Positions 1 to 8,634 of a stretch of DNA of 64,000 nucleotides are shown in pieces. Made by a program: the position numbers and the translations under genes. The notes under the pieces are model-generated. The model was given only the letters and a program-made list of their open reading frames with translations. It searched no databases and was not told where the DNA came from. Within the stretch, counting starts at the first letter, position 1. Each line of letters opens with the position of its first letter. Source of the stretch: Ampullimonas aquatilis (lineage in GTDB: Bacteria; Pseudomonadota; Gammaproteobacteria; Burkholderiales; Burkholderiaceae_D); NCBI RefSeq assembly GCF_049675895.1, contig NZ_CP183834.1, forward strand, positions 1,240,001 to 1,304,000. The letters are read 5' to 3'.

Positions 1-170
1 TGCCTGCCAAACTATATACGCCTTTGCTGCAGGACGCAGTTTTACTGAATAATGGCAAGGACAATGCGGCAGCCAAGGCTTGGCTGGCCTGGCTCAAGGG
101 TGAACAGGCCCATGCTGTGATTCGGTCTTTTGGCTATGATCTGGCCGATGCCAAAGTATTGGCACATTGA
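1..170 (+). CDS. modA: Molybdate ABC transporter substrate-binding protein, C-terminal part
   Basis: The reading frame that starts at base 3 is open from the window edge to a TGA at 168-170 and gives about 55 residues ending in YDLADAKVLAH. The stretch has the look of a ModA C-terminus, with an alanine-rich helix (KAWLAWLKG) followed by an FGY motif. ModA is the periplasmic protein that captures molybdate and delivers it to ModBC. The call rests on this tail plus its position 54 bp before modB; the 5' part and signal peptide lie outside the window. Confidence 0.8.
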   Translation, partial: PAKLYTPLLQDAVLLNNGKDNAAAKAWLAWLKGEQAHAVIRSFGYDLADAKVLAH

Positions 171-224
171 AATCGGTACATTGAATCTGGGCTTTGCTGC
201 CAACAACTTAAGACGAGGGATGAT

Positions 225-935
225 TTGCTGACGACGGCAGACTGGCAGGCCATTACTTTAACCTTGCAATTGGCAGCGCTGGTGACAGTGTTGTTGCTTT
301 TGGTGGGCACCCCGATCGCGTGGTGGCTGGCGCGTACTCGTTCGCGTATCAAGCCGTGGATTGCTGCCTGTGTTGCCTTGCCGCTGGTGTTGCCACCGAC
401 GGTGCTGGGTTTTTATCTCTTGCTCATGCTTGGTCCCAATGGGCCAATTGGCAAACTGATGCTAGGCGTGGGGCTGTCTACCTTGCCCTTTACCTTTACC
501 GGTCTGGTGGTTGCCTCGGTGTTTTATTCATTGCCCTTTGTAGTGCAGCCTTTGCAAAATGCCTTTGAAGCCATCGGTAATGGTCCGCTGGAAGCTGCGG
601 CCAGCTTGCGTGCCGGCCCGCTGGATCGTTTTATCAGTGTGGTGTTGCCCTTGGCCAAGCCCGGCTTTTTGGTGGCAGCAGTGCTGGGTTTTGCGCATAC
701 GGTGGGCGAGTTTGGCATCGTGCTCATGATTGGCGGCAATATTCCTGGCAAGACCAGCGTGTTGTCAGTGGTTGTCTACGACCATGTCGAGGCGCTGGAA
801 TACACCAAGGCGCACTGGATGGCGGGTGGCATGCTGGTATTTTCCATGGCGGTCCTGTTGTTCATGCAGTTGATGGGACAACGGCAGCTTGAGCAAGGGC
901 TGGGTGGAAAAATGTCAGAGCGGCGGTCCGCATGA
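225..935 (+). CDS. modB: Molybdate ABC transporter permease ModB
   Basis: This 236-residue, strongly hydrophobic protein has about five to six membrane segments. The LPLVLPPTVLGFYLL stretch near residues 52-66 and an EAA-type loop (EAAASLRAG, about 123-131) are typical of ModB and are where the ATPase docks. It forms the inner-membrane channel for molybdate. The start is a TTG at 225 with a purine-rich GACGAGGG just upstream; no in-frame ATG is available nearby. The stop overlaps the modC start by 4 bp (ATGA), so translation is probably coupled. The length is normal for the family. Confidence 0.93.
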   Translation: MLTTADWQAITLTLQLAALVTVLLLLVGTPIAWWLARTRSRIKPWIAACVALPLVLPPTVLGFYLLLMLGPNGPIGKLMLGVGLSTLPFTFTGLVVASVFYSLPFVVQPLQNAFEAIGNGPLEAAASLRAGPLDRFISVVLPLAKPGFLVAAVLGFAHTVGEFGIVLMIGGNIPGKTSVLSVVVYDHVEALEYTKAHWMAGGMLVFSMAVLLFMQLMGQRQLEQGLGGKMSERRSA

Positions 936-2044
936 AGATGAACGATCTGATCACGCAAACCATTACGTTGCAGGCGCAGCTCAATCACCCGGGCTTTAAC
1001 TTGGCCGCCGATCTGGTTTTGCCGGGGCAGGGTGTCACGGCCCTGTTTGGCGCTTCGGGTTCGGGCAAGACCAGTCTGCTGCGGATATTGGCCGGACTGG
1101 AACGGGTGCCACAGGCGCGCGTGGTGGTGGGTGATTCGATTTGGCAAGATAGTGCTGCCGGTGTATTTGTACCCACTCATCAACGTGCCTTGGGTATGGT
1201 TTTTCAGGATGCGCAGCTGTTTGCTCATCTGAGTGTCAAAGACAATATCGAATATGGTTATCGGCGGATTACTGCAGCCCAACGCAAGATTTTCCCCCAT
1301 GAAGTGATTGAACTGTTGGGTATTGGCCATTTGCTGACGCGGCGTCCGGCTCTATTGTCCGGTGGAGAAAAGCAGCGGGTGGCGATTGCTCGTGCCTTGT
1401 TGACCAGTCCACAATTATTGCTGCTCGATGAGCCCTTGGCCGCACTGGATGAAGCCCGCAAGCTCGAAGTCCTGCCTTATCTGGAACGGCTGCGTGATGA
1501 ACTGGCCATGCCCATGATTTATGTCAGCCATGCCATGCATGAAGTGGCGCGTCTGGCCGATCATCTGGTCTTGCTGGAGCGGGTTCAGCAAGGCAGTCGT
1601 GTGGTGGCGACCGGACCGGTGGGTGAAGTCACGTCGCGGCTCGATTTGCCATTGGTCGAAACCGATGATGCAGCGGTGGTGGTGCGGGCTAAAGTCGTGG
1701 CACATGAGCCCGAATTTGCGTTGACCTGCCTCGACTTGCAAGGCTATCCACTCTGGGTGGGGCAAGTCGCACAGGCACCCGGTCAAACGGTGCGGTTGCA
1801 ACTATTGGCGCGCGATGTCAGCCTGACGCTGGTGCCGGGACAACAGAGCAGTATTCTTAATTGCCTGCCGGTCACGCTGATCAGTCAGCGCGATGATGCG
1901 CATGGACGTACTCTGATTCAGCTCGATGTCGAAGGTGTCCGGCTGCTGTCGCGCATCACCCGCAAATCTGCAGCACTGCTGGGTTTGCAGAATGGCCAGT
2001 CAATCTATGCGCAGATCAAGGGTGTGGCGGTCTTGGGTAGTTAA
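932..2044 (+). CDS. modC: Molybdate ABC transporter ATP-binding protein ModC
   Basis: This 370-residue ATPase energises molybdate import. Visible motifs are a Walker A GASGSGKTS (residues 40-48), the ABC signature LSGGEKQR, a Walker B LLLLDEP followed by the D-loop, and a switch His in YVSHAMHE. The C-terminal third, from about residue 245, is a Mop/TOBE-type domain (SSILNCLPVTL, then IKGVAVL at the very end) that binds oxyanion, as is usual for ModC. The start ATG overlaps the modB stop, and modD follows 59 bp later in the same direction. Confidence 0.95.
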   Translation: MKMNDLITQTITLQAQLNHPGFNLAADLVLPGQGVTALFGASGSGKTSLLRILAGLERVPQARVVVGDSIWQDSAAGVFVPTHQRALGMVFQDAQLFAHLSVKDNIEYGYRRITAAQRKIFPHEVIELLGIGHLLTRRPALLSGGEKQRVAIARALLTSPQLLLLDEPLAALDEARKLEVLPYLERLRDELAMPMIYVSHAMHEVARLADHLVLLERVQQGSRVVATGPVGEVTSRLDLPLVETDDAAVVVRAKVVAHEPEFALTCLDLQGYPLWVGQVAQAPGQTVRLQLLARDVSLTLVPGQQSSILNCLPVTLISQRDDAHGRTLIQLDVEGVRLLSRITRKSAALLGLQNGQSIYAQIKGVAVLGS

Positions 2045-2103
2045 ATTCGGTAGCTGTTTGATGGTTGAAGCGGGTACTGTTGATGAATTAAAGTGAATCA
2101 GCG

Positions 2104-3036
2104 ATGTTGAAATTTCAAACAAATTGCGCCTTGGATGATGCGTCGCTCTGGCAGCTGCTGCAGGAAGACGTACCCTATGGCGATCTCACAACGGCCAGCC
2201 TGCCTTTACAGGGCCAGCCTGGTCGGCTGACTTTCAAGGCGCGTTCTGCCATGACCTTATGCGGCAGTGAAGAAGCCATGCGGCTCCTGCAACTGGTGGG
2301 AGCCGATGTGGTCTTGCACTCGGCCAGTGGTAGTCAATTACCAGCAGATGCTTTGATTCTGGAGGCACAAGGCCCGGTGCCAGCACTGCATCATGCCTGG
2401 AAAGTGGCGCAAAACCTGGTGGAATGGGCCAGTGGTATGGCCAGCGTAGCTAGCGCCATGGTTGCTGCCGCTACGCCAGTGGCGGTGGCTTGCACGCGCA
2501 AATCGGTACCGGGTGTGAAGGCCATGTCCGTCAAGGCGGTGCGTGCGGGTGGAGCGCGCATGCACCGCCTGGGTCTGTCAGAGAGTCTGCTGATTTTTGC
2601 CGAGCATCGGCTTTATTTGGATATGCCCCCAGCGCAGACGGTGGCCTTGCTCAAACAGCAGGAACCGGAAAAGAAAGTGGTGGTTGAAGTTTCAAATATT
2701 GCCGAAGCACTGAGCTGGGCCGAAGCCGGGGCGGATGCCTTGCAACTGGAAAAGTTTACGCCAGCGCAGCTTGAGCAGCTGCTGATTGAACTCGACCAAC
2801 AACTTCATACACAACACGATTCGCCGCTGAATACCGAGCGCAAGCCAGTGGTGATATCAACGGCGTCTCAAGTGCGTTCCCTGTCACCCAGGCGTCCGCT
2901 GTTGATTGCGGCAGGTGGTATCAATTGCCAGAATGTGGCGGACTATGTGCAGGCCGGTGCGCAGTTAATCGTGACGTCTGCGCCCTACAGTGCGCCGCCA
3001 CGTGATGTTGCGGTGCGTTTTTTACTGCTGGATTAA
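2104..3036 (+). CDS. modD: ModD, quinolinate phosphoribosyltransferase-like protein of the molybdate operon
   Basis: This 310-residue protein has the fold signature of nicotinate-nucleotide pyrophosphorylase (NadC). An N-terminal DVPYGDLTT is followed by a barrel with TRKSVPGVKAMSVKAV, where NadC has the similar TRKTTPG, then EVSNIAEAL and an AAGGINCQNV phosphate-binding loop near the C-terminus. NadC itself makes nicotinate mononucleotide. ModD is a paralogue found in mod operons whose exact reaction I do not know. Its place directly after modC and the MSVKAV variant of the loop argue for ModD rather than NadC. Confidence 0.88.
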   Translation: MLKFQTNCALDDASLWQLLQEDVPYGDLTTASLPLQGQPGRLTFKARSAMTLCGSEEAMRLLQLVGADVVLHSASGSQLPADALILEAQGPVPALHHAWKVAQNLVEWASGMASVASAMVAAATPVAVACTRKSVPGVKAMSVKAVRAGGARMHRLGLSESLLIFAEHRLYLDMPPAQTVALLKQQEPEKKVVVEVSNIAEALSWAEAGADALQLEKFTPAQLEQLLIELDQQLHTQHDSPLNTERKPVVISTASQVRSLSPRRPLLIAAGGINCQNVADYVQAGAQLIVTSAPYSAPPRDVAVRFLLLD

Positions 3037-3087
3037 GTTGCGCTAACCAGCGATATGGCTTGCGTGGTCAATTTATAACTCATTTAT

Positions 3088-3167
3088 ATACTCTCTATGA
3101 GTAAAAAAATAGACCTAATAAATCCACACTTAAGCAGATTATTTATCAATAAACTGGGTGGAAGTAT
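3088..3167. repeat. 80-bp MITE-like repeat, copy 1
   Basis: This intergenic element starts ATACTCTC and ends GGAAGTAT, with imperfect terminal inverted repeats (ATACTCTCTATGAGTAAA against ATACTTCCACCCAGTTTA). It contains CACTTAAGCA, the reverse complement of a TGCTTAAGTG core that recurs at the same distance (49 bases from core start to element end) in the copies at 55851 and 61469. It sits between the converging ends of modD and the porin gene. Confidence 0.6.
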
Positions 3168-3194
3168 GCCTATTTTGGCGTATTTTTAAATGGC

Positions 3195-3971
3195 TTACCA
3201 GAACTGGTAGGCAACCATCACACTGCCCGTGTGACTGGTGCGACGGGTCAAAATTGGGCTGTGGTGAACCGCCGAGCCAAAGCGTTGCTGGCCGATGCTG
3301 GCCAGCACACTCCATTGCGCATTGACCTGATGATTGATGCCCACTGACACATTCTGGCTGGTCACGCCAGATTCCGGATGAAACGTGGCGTAGGAGGAAG
3401 TGGCACTCTGTGGTGCGTTCACGCCGTAGTAGGCCTGATGATAGGTCTGGTCACTCACGGTCAGGTAATAGTCGAGATAACCTGTGGTTTGACTGGCGAC
3501 TGGGAAACCCAGTGTCGCACCCAGCACGCCTTGTGCACCACGACTGCCGGCGATGGCCTTGCCATAGTTGGCATAGATATCCAGCACTTCACCATAGGGT
3601 TGCCAGTCGATGGAGAGCATCGGTTCCAGCGCGCCATGGACATCATTCAAACCCTGATAGCGACGATCCTGCTTGACATCCCGACCCAGCAGATAGTTGA
3701 GTGACACACCCAGATTCAATGAACCTACCTTGAGCACCTGATAACCAACGCCATTGAGCGAATTGGCAAACAGACGGTCATCACGATAGTCTACATTGAG
3801 CGCCAGATCCCATTGTGGCTGGGTCAGAATCCCTTTGAACAGGCCATTGTTGCCATAGCTGGCGCCTGCCGAGAGTTGCAGGGTAGAAGAAGGTGTGGCA
3901 TCAACCTGCGCCAGGGCCAACAAGGGTATAAGCAATAAACTCAATAGCAAATGATTCAGTGCTCGGATCAT
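3195..3971 (-). CDS. MipA/OmpV-family outer membrane protein
   Basis: This 258-residue protein has a signal peptide (MIRALNHLLLSLLLIPLLALA) and a run of alternating polar/apolar strands ending in the aromatic VAYQFW expected of an outer-membrane barrel. Segments such as GVSLNYLLGRD, the stretch around the YYGVNAPQSA motif, and SPILTRRTSHTG near the end match the pattern of MipA/OmpV proteins, which scaffold murein enzymes or act as small porins. The ATG at 3971 is preferred over a TTG at 3986 because it gives a cleaner signal peptide. The gene faces modD tail to tail. Confidence 0.75.
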   Translation of the reverse strand: MIRALNHLLLSLLLIPLLALAQVDATPSSTLQLSAGASYGNNGLFKGILTQPQWDLALNVDYRDDRLFANSLNGVGYQVLKVGSLNLGVSLNYLLGRDVKQDRRYQGLNDVHGALEPMLSIDWQPYGEVLDIYANYGKAIAGSRGAQGVLGATLGFPVASQTTGYLDYYLTVSDQTYHQAYYGVNAPQSATSSYATFHPESGVTSQNVSVGINHQVNAQWSVLASIGQQRFGSAVHHSPILTRRTSHTGSVMVAYQFW

Positions 3972-4020
3972 GGTGCGAGTACGCAAAAGTAGATACAGGT
4001 GTTCCGGATAGTAGCTTCAA

Positions 4021-4914
4021 TCAGCCCTGTTGCTGAATCCGTGGAAGATGGGATGCCGTATTGCGGGACACACTTTCTTTGATGAACAAGGCCGTCTCGC
4101 GCGCTACATTGTCACGGCCATTATCCAGCGTAATCATGTGATAACAGTCATCCAGCATCAGCTTGTGTTTATGGACAGAATGAATACCGTCATACACAAT
4201 CTGCGCATTTTTTGGGCTGGAAGTTTCATCATCAATGGCGTGCATGAGCAATGTGTCGCAAGTGATCCTGGACAGATTTTTACGCACATACTTGGCCAGT
4301 TGTTGTGCCTGATAAATATGGTCGATGGAAATGGTTGACGCGCCTGCCCGAGACTGATTGGAGGCGAGCATGCTGCGACGAATACCTTCGCGCAGCTTTT
4401 CGTTTTTCAATCCAAAGGGTTCACGTTCGCGATAGGTGTACCAGTTCTTGATGGGCGTATGATAGGCCAGCGATAACAGTGGGTGATAGTAAGGAATGGC
4501 CCAGCCATCATATTGCAGGGTGGTGGAGAGCAGGGCGAGTGATTGCACCGGCTGTTCAATTGCCAATGCCAGTGCCAGCGTGGCACCAATACACAAACCA
4601 CCCAACGATACCGTGGTATGGGTAGCCTGCAAGGCTAAAAATTGAGCACGTACCCCAGCCAGCCAGTCTTGCCAGCTGGCGCACGCAGAATCATTGCCAT
4701 AACCAGGGAAATATGGCACCACCGTTGTAAAATCGTGCTTATGCAGGGCTTTGGCAACAATGCGCAATTCGAGTGGGGTGCTGGCCAGTCCATGGATCAG
4801 CAAAACCGCATGAGCGCCACCGGACAGACGAATATCACGTTGATAGAGCGAGGATTGCTGACTGGTCGAAGTAGCTAGTTGCATATTTTTCATCATATTG
4901 AGATAACCTGACAT
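4021..4914 (-). CDS. Alpha/beta hydrolase (esterase/lipase-like) with Cys at the nucleophile elbow
   Basis: This 297-residue alpha/beta hydrolase has the oxyanion region LLIHGLASTPLE at 38-49 and a cap rich in Tyr/Trp. The acid is probably D228 or D229 in HAIDDE and the base H259 in DDCYHMI. The nucleophile elbow reads GGLCIGA, so residue 108 is Cys where esterases normally have Ser. The codon is clearly TGT in the sequence. Cys nucleophiles are known in dienelactone hydrolases and PHA synthases; here the substrate is unknown. There is no signal peptide, so it is probably cytoplasmic. It is monocistronic, with neighbours in other orientations. Confidence 0.75.
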   Translation of the reverse strand: MSGYLNMMKNMQLATSTSQQSSLYQRDIRLSGGAHAVLLIHGLASTPLELRIVAKALHKHDFTTVVPYFPGYGNDSACASWQDWLAGVRAQFLALQATHTTVSLGGLCIGATLALALAIEQPVQSLALLSTTLQYDGWAIPYYHPLLSLAYHTPIKNWYTYREREPFGLKNEKLREGIRRSMLASNQSRAGASTISIDHIYQAQQLAKYVRKNLSRITCDTLLMHAIDDETSSPKNAQIVYDGIHSVHKHKLMLDDCYHMITLDNGRDNVARETALFIKESVSRNTASHLPRIQQQG

Positions 4915-5056
4915 TGTACCGCTTAGGGTGATTGTTTCCCGTGACTATTTCTTGTGACTGTTTCCTGGCCATTCATTGATCTGGCTCATTAAAACCAATT
5001 CTGATAGGCTGATTGCCGGTTCATCAGGTAAAACCAGCAAGCTGATAAACAAATCT

Positions 5057-5881
5057 ATGCACAATCAAATCCGCAATGCAAAAAAATGGGCACCATCTGG
5101 CTGGATTGGTTATCCCGCCGGATTCGCCTTCTTTATGATCGCTTGTCTGTTGCGTTATGCCTTGCATGGTTTTCTGGAACATCGTTTACCGTTTTCCAGT
5201 TTTATCCTGGCAACCTTGTTGACGGAATATTTTTGGGGACTGGGCCCAGCTGTCATGGTTTTTCTGCTGAGCATGCCTGCCGCCAACTTTTTTTTCATGC
5301 CGCCATTCAACCAGTTTGATGTGTTAACGCTCGATGATGTCGTGCAGTTGACGGGCATCATGCTGATTTGCGTGGTGGGTATTGCTTTGATTGAATCCTT
5401 GCGGCGAACCAAGTATGAAGCACAGCTCCTGATGGAAGTGGCCGAGTCGCGCTATGACATGTTATTGCGCTCCGATGCAGCCCGTAAAACCGCAGAAACT
5501 GCACATACTCAAAGCCAGAAGATGCTGCAGACCATGGTGTCGGTGATGCCCAATATCTGGGTCATGATGCGCGTCAATGGCGGTTTTGAGTATATTGATG
5601 TGCGCCTTTTTGATATGACCGGCATGGACAGCCAGATACAGGAGCCACAACGCTGGTTGCGCATGTTGCATCCTGATGATGTGGCATCTACCCAGGCCAT
5701 CATTCAGACCCTGAGCCAAACACCCGGGCTGTCAATGGCCAGTCAGTTTCGACTGGTTTTGGCCGATGGCGATTATCAATATTGCAAAGGCATTTATACC
5801 TCATCATCCAACCAGCATGGCACGGTAATCCGGCTCGAAAACGTGGAGCTGGGCGAGGTGCAGCATGTTCTGCCAGTCTGA
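5057..5881 (+). CDS. DUF4118 membrane domain plus PAS sensor, no output domain
   Basis: This protein of about 274 residues has four membrane segments resembling the KdpD-type DUF4118 domain (FILATLLTEYFWGLGPAVMVFLL, then NFFFMPPFNQF). A short helical linker leads to a PAS fold (MPNIWVMMRVNG, then WLRMLHPDDV and the YQYCKGIY strand). In KdpD-like proteins this leads into a histidine kinase, but here the frame stops right after the PAS domain. The ATG at 5057 is used; a TTG at 4976 would add 27 residues. It could modulate a separate kinase or bind a small ligand. It overlaps no neighbour. Confidence 0.65.
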   Translation: MHNQIRNAKKWAPSGWIGYPAGFAFFMIACLLRYALHGFLEHRLPFSSFILATLLTEYFWGLGPAVMVFLLSMPAANFFFMPPFNQFDVLTLDDVVQLTGIMLICVVGIALIESLRRTKYEAQLLMEVAESRYDMLLRSDAARKTAETAHTQSQKMLQTMVSVMPNIWVMMRVNGGFEYIDVRLFDMTGMDSQIQEPQRWLRMLHPDDVASTQAIIQTLSQTPGLSMASQFRLVLADGDYQYCKGIYTSSSNQHGTVIRLENVELGEVQHVLPV

Positions 5882-5933
5882 GCGCCGACGTCAGAGCCAC
5901 GCCTGCAGGGACCTTAATACGCGCGTGCTGCGT

Positions 5934-6749
5934 TTAGCCTGCCTGAGCGCTGTGATCCTCGCGCTGTTGCAGCTTGATCTGATCAAACACCCCAGCCATT
6001 TCTTCGCTACTGATTTCTGAGATTTGTGCCGCAGCCAAGGGATCTTTACCGGCCAGCCACTGGGCTTCGGCATCGGGTTGGGTAATGGCCAGCATCAGCG
6101 CGTGATTCAACTCATAAATTTGCCAGACATAACCGGCATCGCGCAGTGCCGACTGCAGGGCATTTTGTACCAGGCCACGAACCAGCTTGTGCGGTTCAGA
6201 AATCGCCACGCTATCAGTACGACCAGCGGCCGCTTCCACACACTCACGTTTATTGAATGAGGCATGGCCACGACAGGCCAATGGTCGCACGGAATAGATG
6301 CGACATGCGCCATCAATGATGAACGGACAGCGTTCGCGCAGTTTGATGCGCTGTGCTTCGTTCAGTCCACGGGTCTGGCTGTCGGCTTCGGCAAGTCGGC
6401 CAATCAGTCCCAAATGTTGTCCTTGTGGATGACTGCCCAGCCAGCGCAGATAGCGCGCTACCATCCACACCTCGGGTGCGGTGGCCGTGACCCGCAGGGT
6501 ACAGCAACTGGCGCAACCCTTGTGGCATTCAATGTCTGGCGCATCTTCGGTCTGGATGGCGACGTTGCCATCAAAACTGTCAAAGGCCTGCATCAACACC
6601 GCGTCAATCAAATCGGCACGGCCTTGGCGCGGAGCCATGGCCTGGACAAAGGCCGCATGCTGATCGAGAAAAAAAGCGAGTGAGCTATTGTCGGCTGGGG
6701 TGTGGGGTGTAGCCTTGGCCGGACTGATTGAACTGGACGTGGGGTTCAT
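5934..6749 (-). CDS. YkgJ-family cysteine cluster protein
   Basis: This protein of about 271 residues contains the spaced cysteines of the YkgJ/Fe-S or Zn cluster family: CHKGCASCC in the middle, then CPFIIDGACRIYSVRPLACRGH and a final Cys in FNKRECVE. The family is thought to bind a metal cluster; the biochemical role is not known. The region before residue 40 is low in conservation signals. The ATG at 6749 is preferred to a GTG at 6836. It is transcribed alone, convergent with the DUF4118 gene. Confidence 0.8.
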   Translation of the reverse strand: MNPTSSSISPAKATPHTPADNSSLAFFLDQHAAFVQAMAPRQGRADLIDAVLMQAFDSFDGNVAIQTEDAPDIECHKGCASCCTLRVTATAPEVWMVARYLRWLGSHPQGQHLGLIGRLAEADSQTRGLNEAQRIKLRERCPFIIDGACRIYSVRPLACRGHASFNKRECVEAAAGRTDSVAISEPHKLVRGLVQNALQSALRDAGYVWQIYELNHALMLAITQPDAEAQWLAGKDPLAAAQISEISSEEMAGVFDQIKLQQREDHSAQAG

Positions 6750-6939
6750 GAGGACACACGAGAAGTTTGGATGAAGGTCATCACGGCCAGCGACCATGAT
6801 GACGAGCACTGCCAATTGGCTTTGCCAGCGCGACACCGGGTTAAAAGATCGGATTAAGAGATGGCATTCAGCTTAAAGAAATTCAGAGGACAGGATGCTG
6901 ATATGGATCAAGTTCTTGGTTGAGGAAGGCAAGCGTGCT

Positions 6940-7111
6940 CACCACAAAGACACTAAGGGTACCAAGCAAAACCTGCGATGGAGTCCGCTGCTCACCCATC
7001 ATCAAGGTGTCTGGGGACAAATAGGATGTTGCCTGCGTGCTGGTATCACGCCGCTCAGAGCGTTTTTGACTTGGTGTCCTTAGATTTGGTGTTCTTAGTG
7101 TCTTTGTGGTG
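6940..7111 (-). repeat. Long hairpin repeat of the CACCACAAAGACAC type, copy 1
   Basis: Perfect 18-bp arms, 6940-6957 and 7094-7111 (CACCACAAAGACACTAAG and its complement), enclose about 136 bp. Read on the minus strand, the interior matches the interior of the copy at 56820-57069 (CACCAAGTCAAAA, then CTGAGCG against TTGAGCG, then TGATACC, TTTGTCCCCAGAC against TTTGTTCCCAGAC, and GAGCAGCG). The element lies between the YkgJ and UPF0149 genes. Open frames inside it are not convincing genes. Confidence 0.75.
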
Positions 7112-7200
7112 ACAGGGTTTTCCATCGTTAGTCGAGTCGATGGCGTCAAGTGTGAAGCAGAGCACCATGTCGACCTCAATACTCATCTCACCACATTCAT

Positions 7201-7983
7201 TTACTCAGCCTTGTCAGCGCCACAGCACTTTTTGAATTTTTTGCCGGAACCGCAGGCACACAAGTCGTTGCGACCGGTTTTGGGTGCGGCATTTTTGATG
7301 GGATCGGGAATCAGCGCGTTTTTGCCAATCGCTTTGGCATTACTCTGGCCCGGCTTTTTGACGGCTGCCTGGGCGAGCTGTTTGCGTTGTGGTTCAAAAT
7401 GGTCAAACAGCGCCAGCACACTGGCCGGGATGGTCTTGTGGGCATTGAGCACAATCGCTTCACGGCCCTTGGTCTGCATGACTTCCTGACCACGGTCGGT
7501 GCCAATCAGCACAATGCTGGCCAATAACTGCATGTCTTTATCGAGAATCTCCTGCCATACCGCAGGGTCCTGACCCAGCGCCAGCATGAAACCCTGGCAC
7601 CAGGCTTCCGGATCACGTGCCTCACTGTCTTCCTCTTCTTCCATGGCAGCCAGCTCGTCTTCATCCAGTTCAAACAGGATGGGCTCATAGACCCGGTTTT
7701 CAATGGCGTCGAGCACCGCGTTGTAATGACGCATGATCAGCTTGACCATTTTGTTGAGCTGATCGGCGTTGCGTACATCGGGCGTGTCACGGCCTTGCTC
7801 GCTATCCCAGATCCAGGGCAGCCATACCTGCGGCGCCAGTACCTTGGGGTTGAGCGCAATTGCGGCCAGATAACCATCCAGCATGGAAATATCCATGCCT
7901 GTGGGCGGCAAGTCTGCGCTCACCAGCCAGTCGCCTAGGGTGTCGATATCGTCTTGGGAAAGGGGCTGGTCAATCTCGCTCAT
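7201..7983 (-). CDS. UPF0149 (YecA-type) family protein with C-terminal SEC-C zinc motif
   Basis: This 260-residue protein has an N-terminal UPF0149 domain (DIDTLGDWLVS, then MLDGYLAAIAL, then WLPWIWD). An acidic stretch (ELDEDELAAMEEEED) follows, and the C-terminal NDLCACGSGKKFKKCCG is a SEC-C zinc-binding motif like that at the end of SecA. The function is unproven; SEC-C motifs bind zinc and often contact SecB or nucleic-acid partners. The ATG at 7983 lies only 5 bp from an 80-bp repeat, which therefore supplies the leader and any ribosome-binding site. Confidence 0.85.
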   Translation of the reverse strand: MSEIDQPLSQDDIDTLGDWLVSADLPPTGMDISMLDGYLAAIALNPKVLAPQVWLPWIWDSEQGRDTPDVRNADQLNKMVKLIMRHYNAVLDAIENRVYEPILFELDEDELAAMEEEEDSEARDPEAWCQGFMLALGQDPAVWQEILDKDMQLLASIVLIGTDRGQEVMQTKGREAIVLNAHKTIPASVLALFDHFEPQRKQLAQAAVKKPGQSNAKAIGKNALIPDPIKNAAPKTGRNDLCACGSGKKFKKCCGADKAE

Positions 7984-7988
7984 ATTGG

Positions 7989-8068
7989 ATACTCAATGGA
8001 TGTATTTAAAAACACTTAATTAAAACGTACTTAATAGACTAATTTAGACTTGTACTACTTGGGAGTAT
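7989..8068. repeat. 80-bp MITE-like repeat, copy 2
   Basis: The element runs from ATACTCAATGG to TTGGGAGTAT, exactly 80 bp, with imperfect inverted ends. Its minus strand aligns with the copy at 32609: both carry CGTTTTAATT at the same offset and end TTTTAAATACATCC... and TTTTAATACACC.... It abuts the start of the UPF0149 gene. Confidence 0.6.
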
Positions 8069-8146
8069 GACTATTTTAAGGCTTTTTTGAGGTTGATGTT
8101 GGCTTGGCGCGGACTACGCCAGCGTCGCTTGCAACCATCAAAAACG

Positions 8147-8542
8147 TCATCCGGCGGCCACCGGGCTGCACAACTCCACCAGCGAACCATCAGGGCAACG
8201 CACATACGACACTACCTGATTCCAGGGCATGGTGGTGGGTGGTTTGATCTGGCTGGCACCAGCCGAGAGTGCCCGTTGATGCGCGGCCGGCACATCATCG
8301 GTCATGAAGGCGACTTCCATACCGAGTGGCTTGGCCGACAAATCAGCCGCCACATAACCTTCGGTCAAATGCATTTCACCCAAGACATGTGCTGCAAAAG
8401 CCAGCGTGGTATGGCCGGTATCGAGTTCACCATAGGTGCCCAACTCATGCACAAAGCCGCGTTGAAAGCCAAAGGCCTTTTCATAAAACGCCAGTGAGGC
8501 CAGCACATCGGGGACATAAAGAATCGTGTAGGCAAATTTCAT
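8147..8542 (-). CDS. VOC-family (glyoxalase/bleomycin-resistance fold) protein
   Basis: This 131-residue single-domain protein opens with MKFAYTILYVPDV, followed by SLAFYEKAFGF and GELDTGHTTLAFA. It ends with SYVRCPDGSLVELCSP, the usual second half of a vicinal oxygen chelate module with a metal-binding Glu near the end. The family covers lyases, dioxygenases and binding proteins, so the substrate cannot be assigned. ATG at 8542. It stands alone between UPF0149 and the tRNA. Confidence 0.85.
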   Translation of the reverse strand: MKFAYTILYVPDVLASLAFYEKAFGFQRGFVHELGTYGELDTGHTTLAFAAHVLGEMHLTEGYVAADLSAKPLGMEVAFMTDDVPAAHQRALSAGASQIKPPTTMPWNQVVSYVRCPDGSLVELCSPVAAG

Positions 8543-8634
8543 GATGGCTCCAGATAAAAGAATTCAGAGGCTACTGCGGGTGAGCCATGTTGGCTAAACC
8601 GGCAATCAGGGTAATGAACGGCAATATAACAGGC

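Noticed and set aside
6883..7179. Minus-strand open frame of 98 residues
   Set aside because: It lies across the hairpin repeat and reads through its arms; low complexity and no family resemblance.
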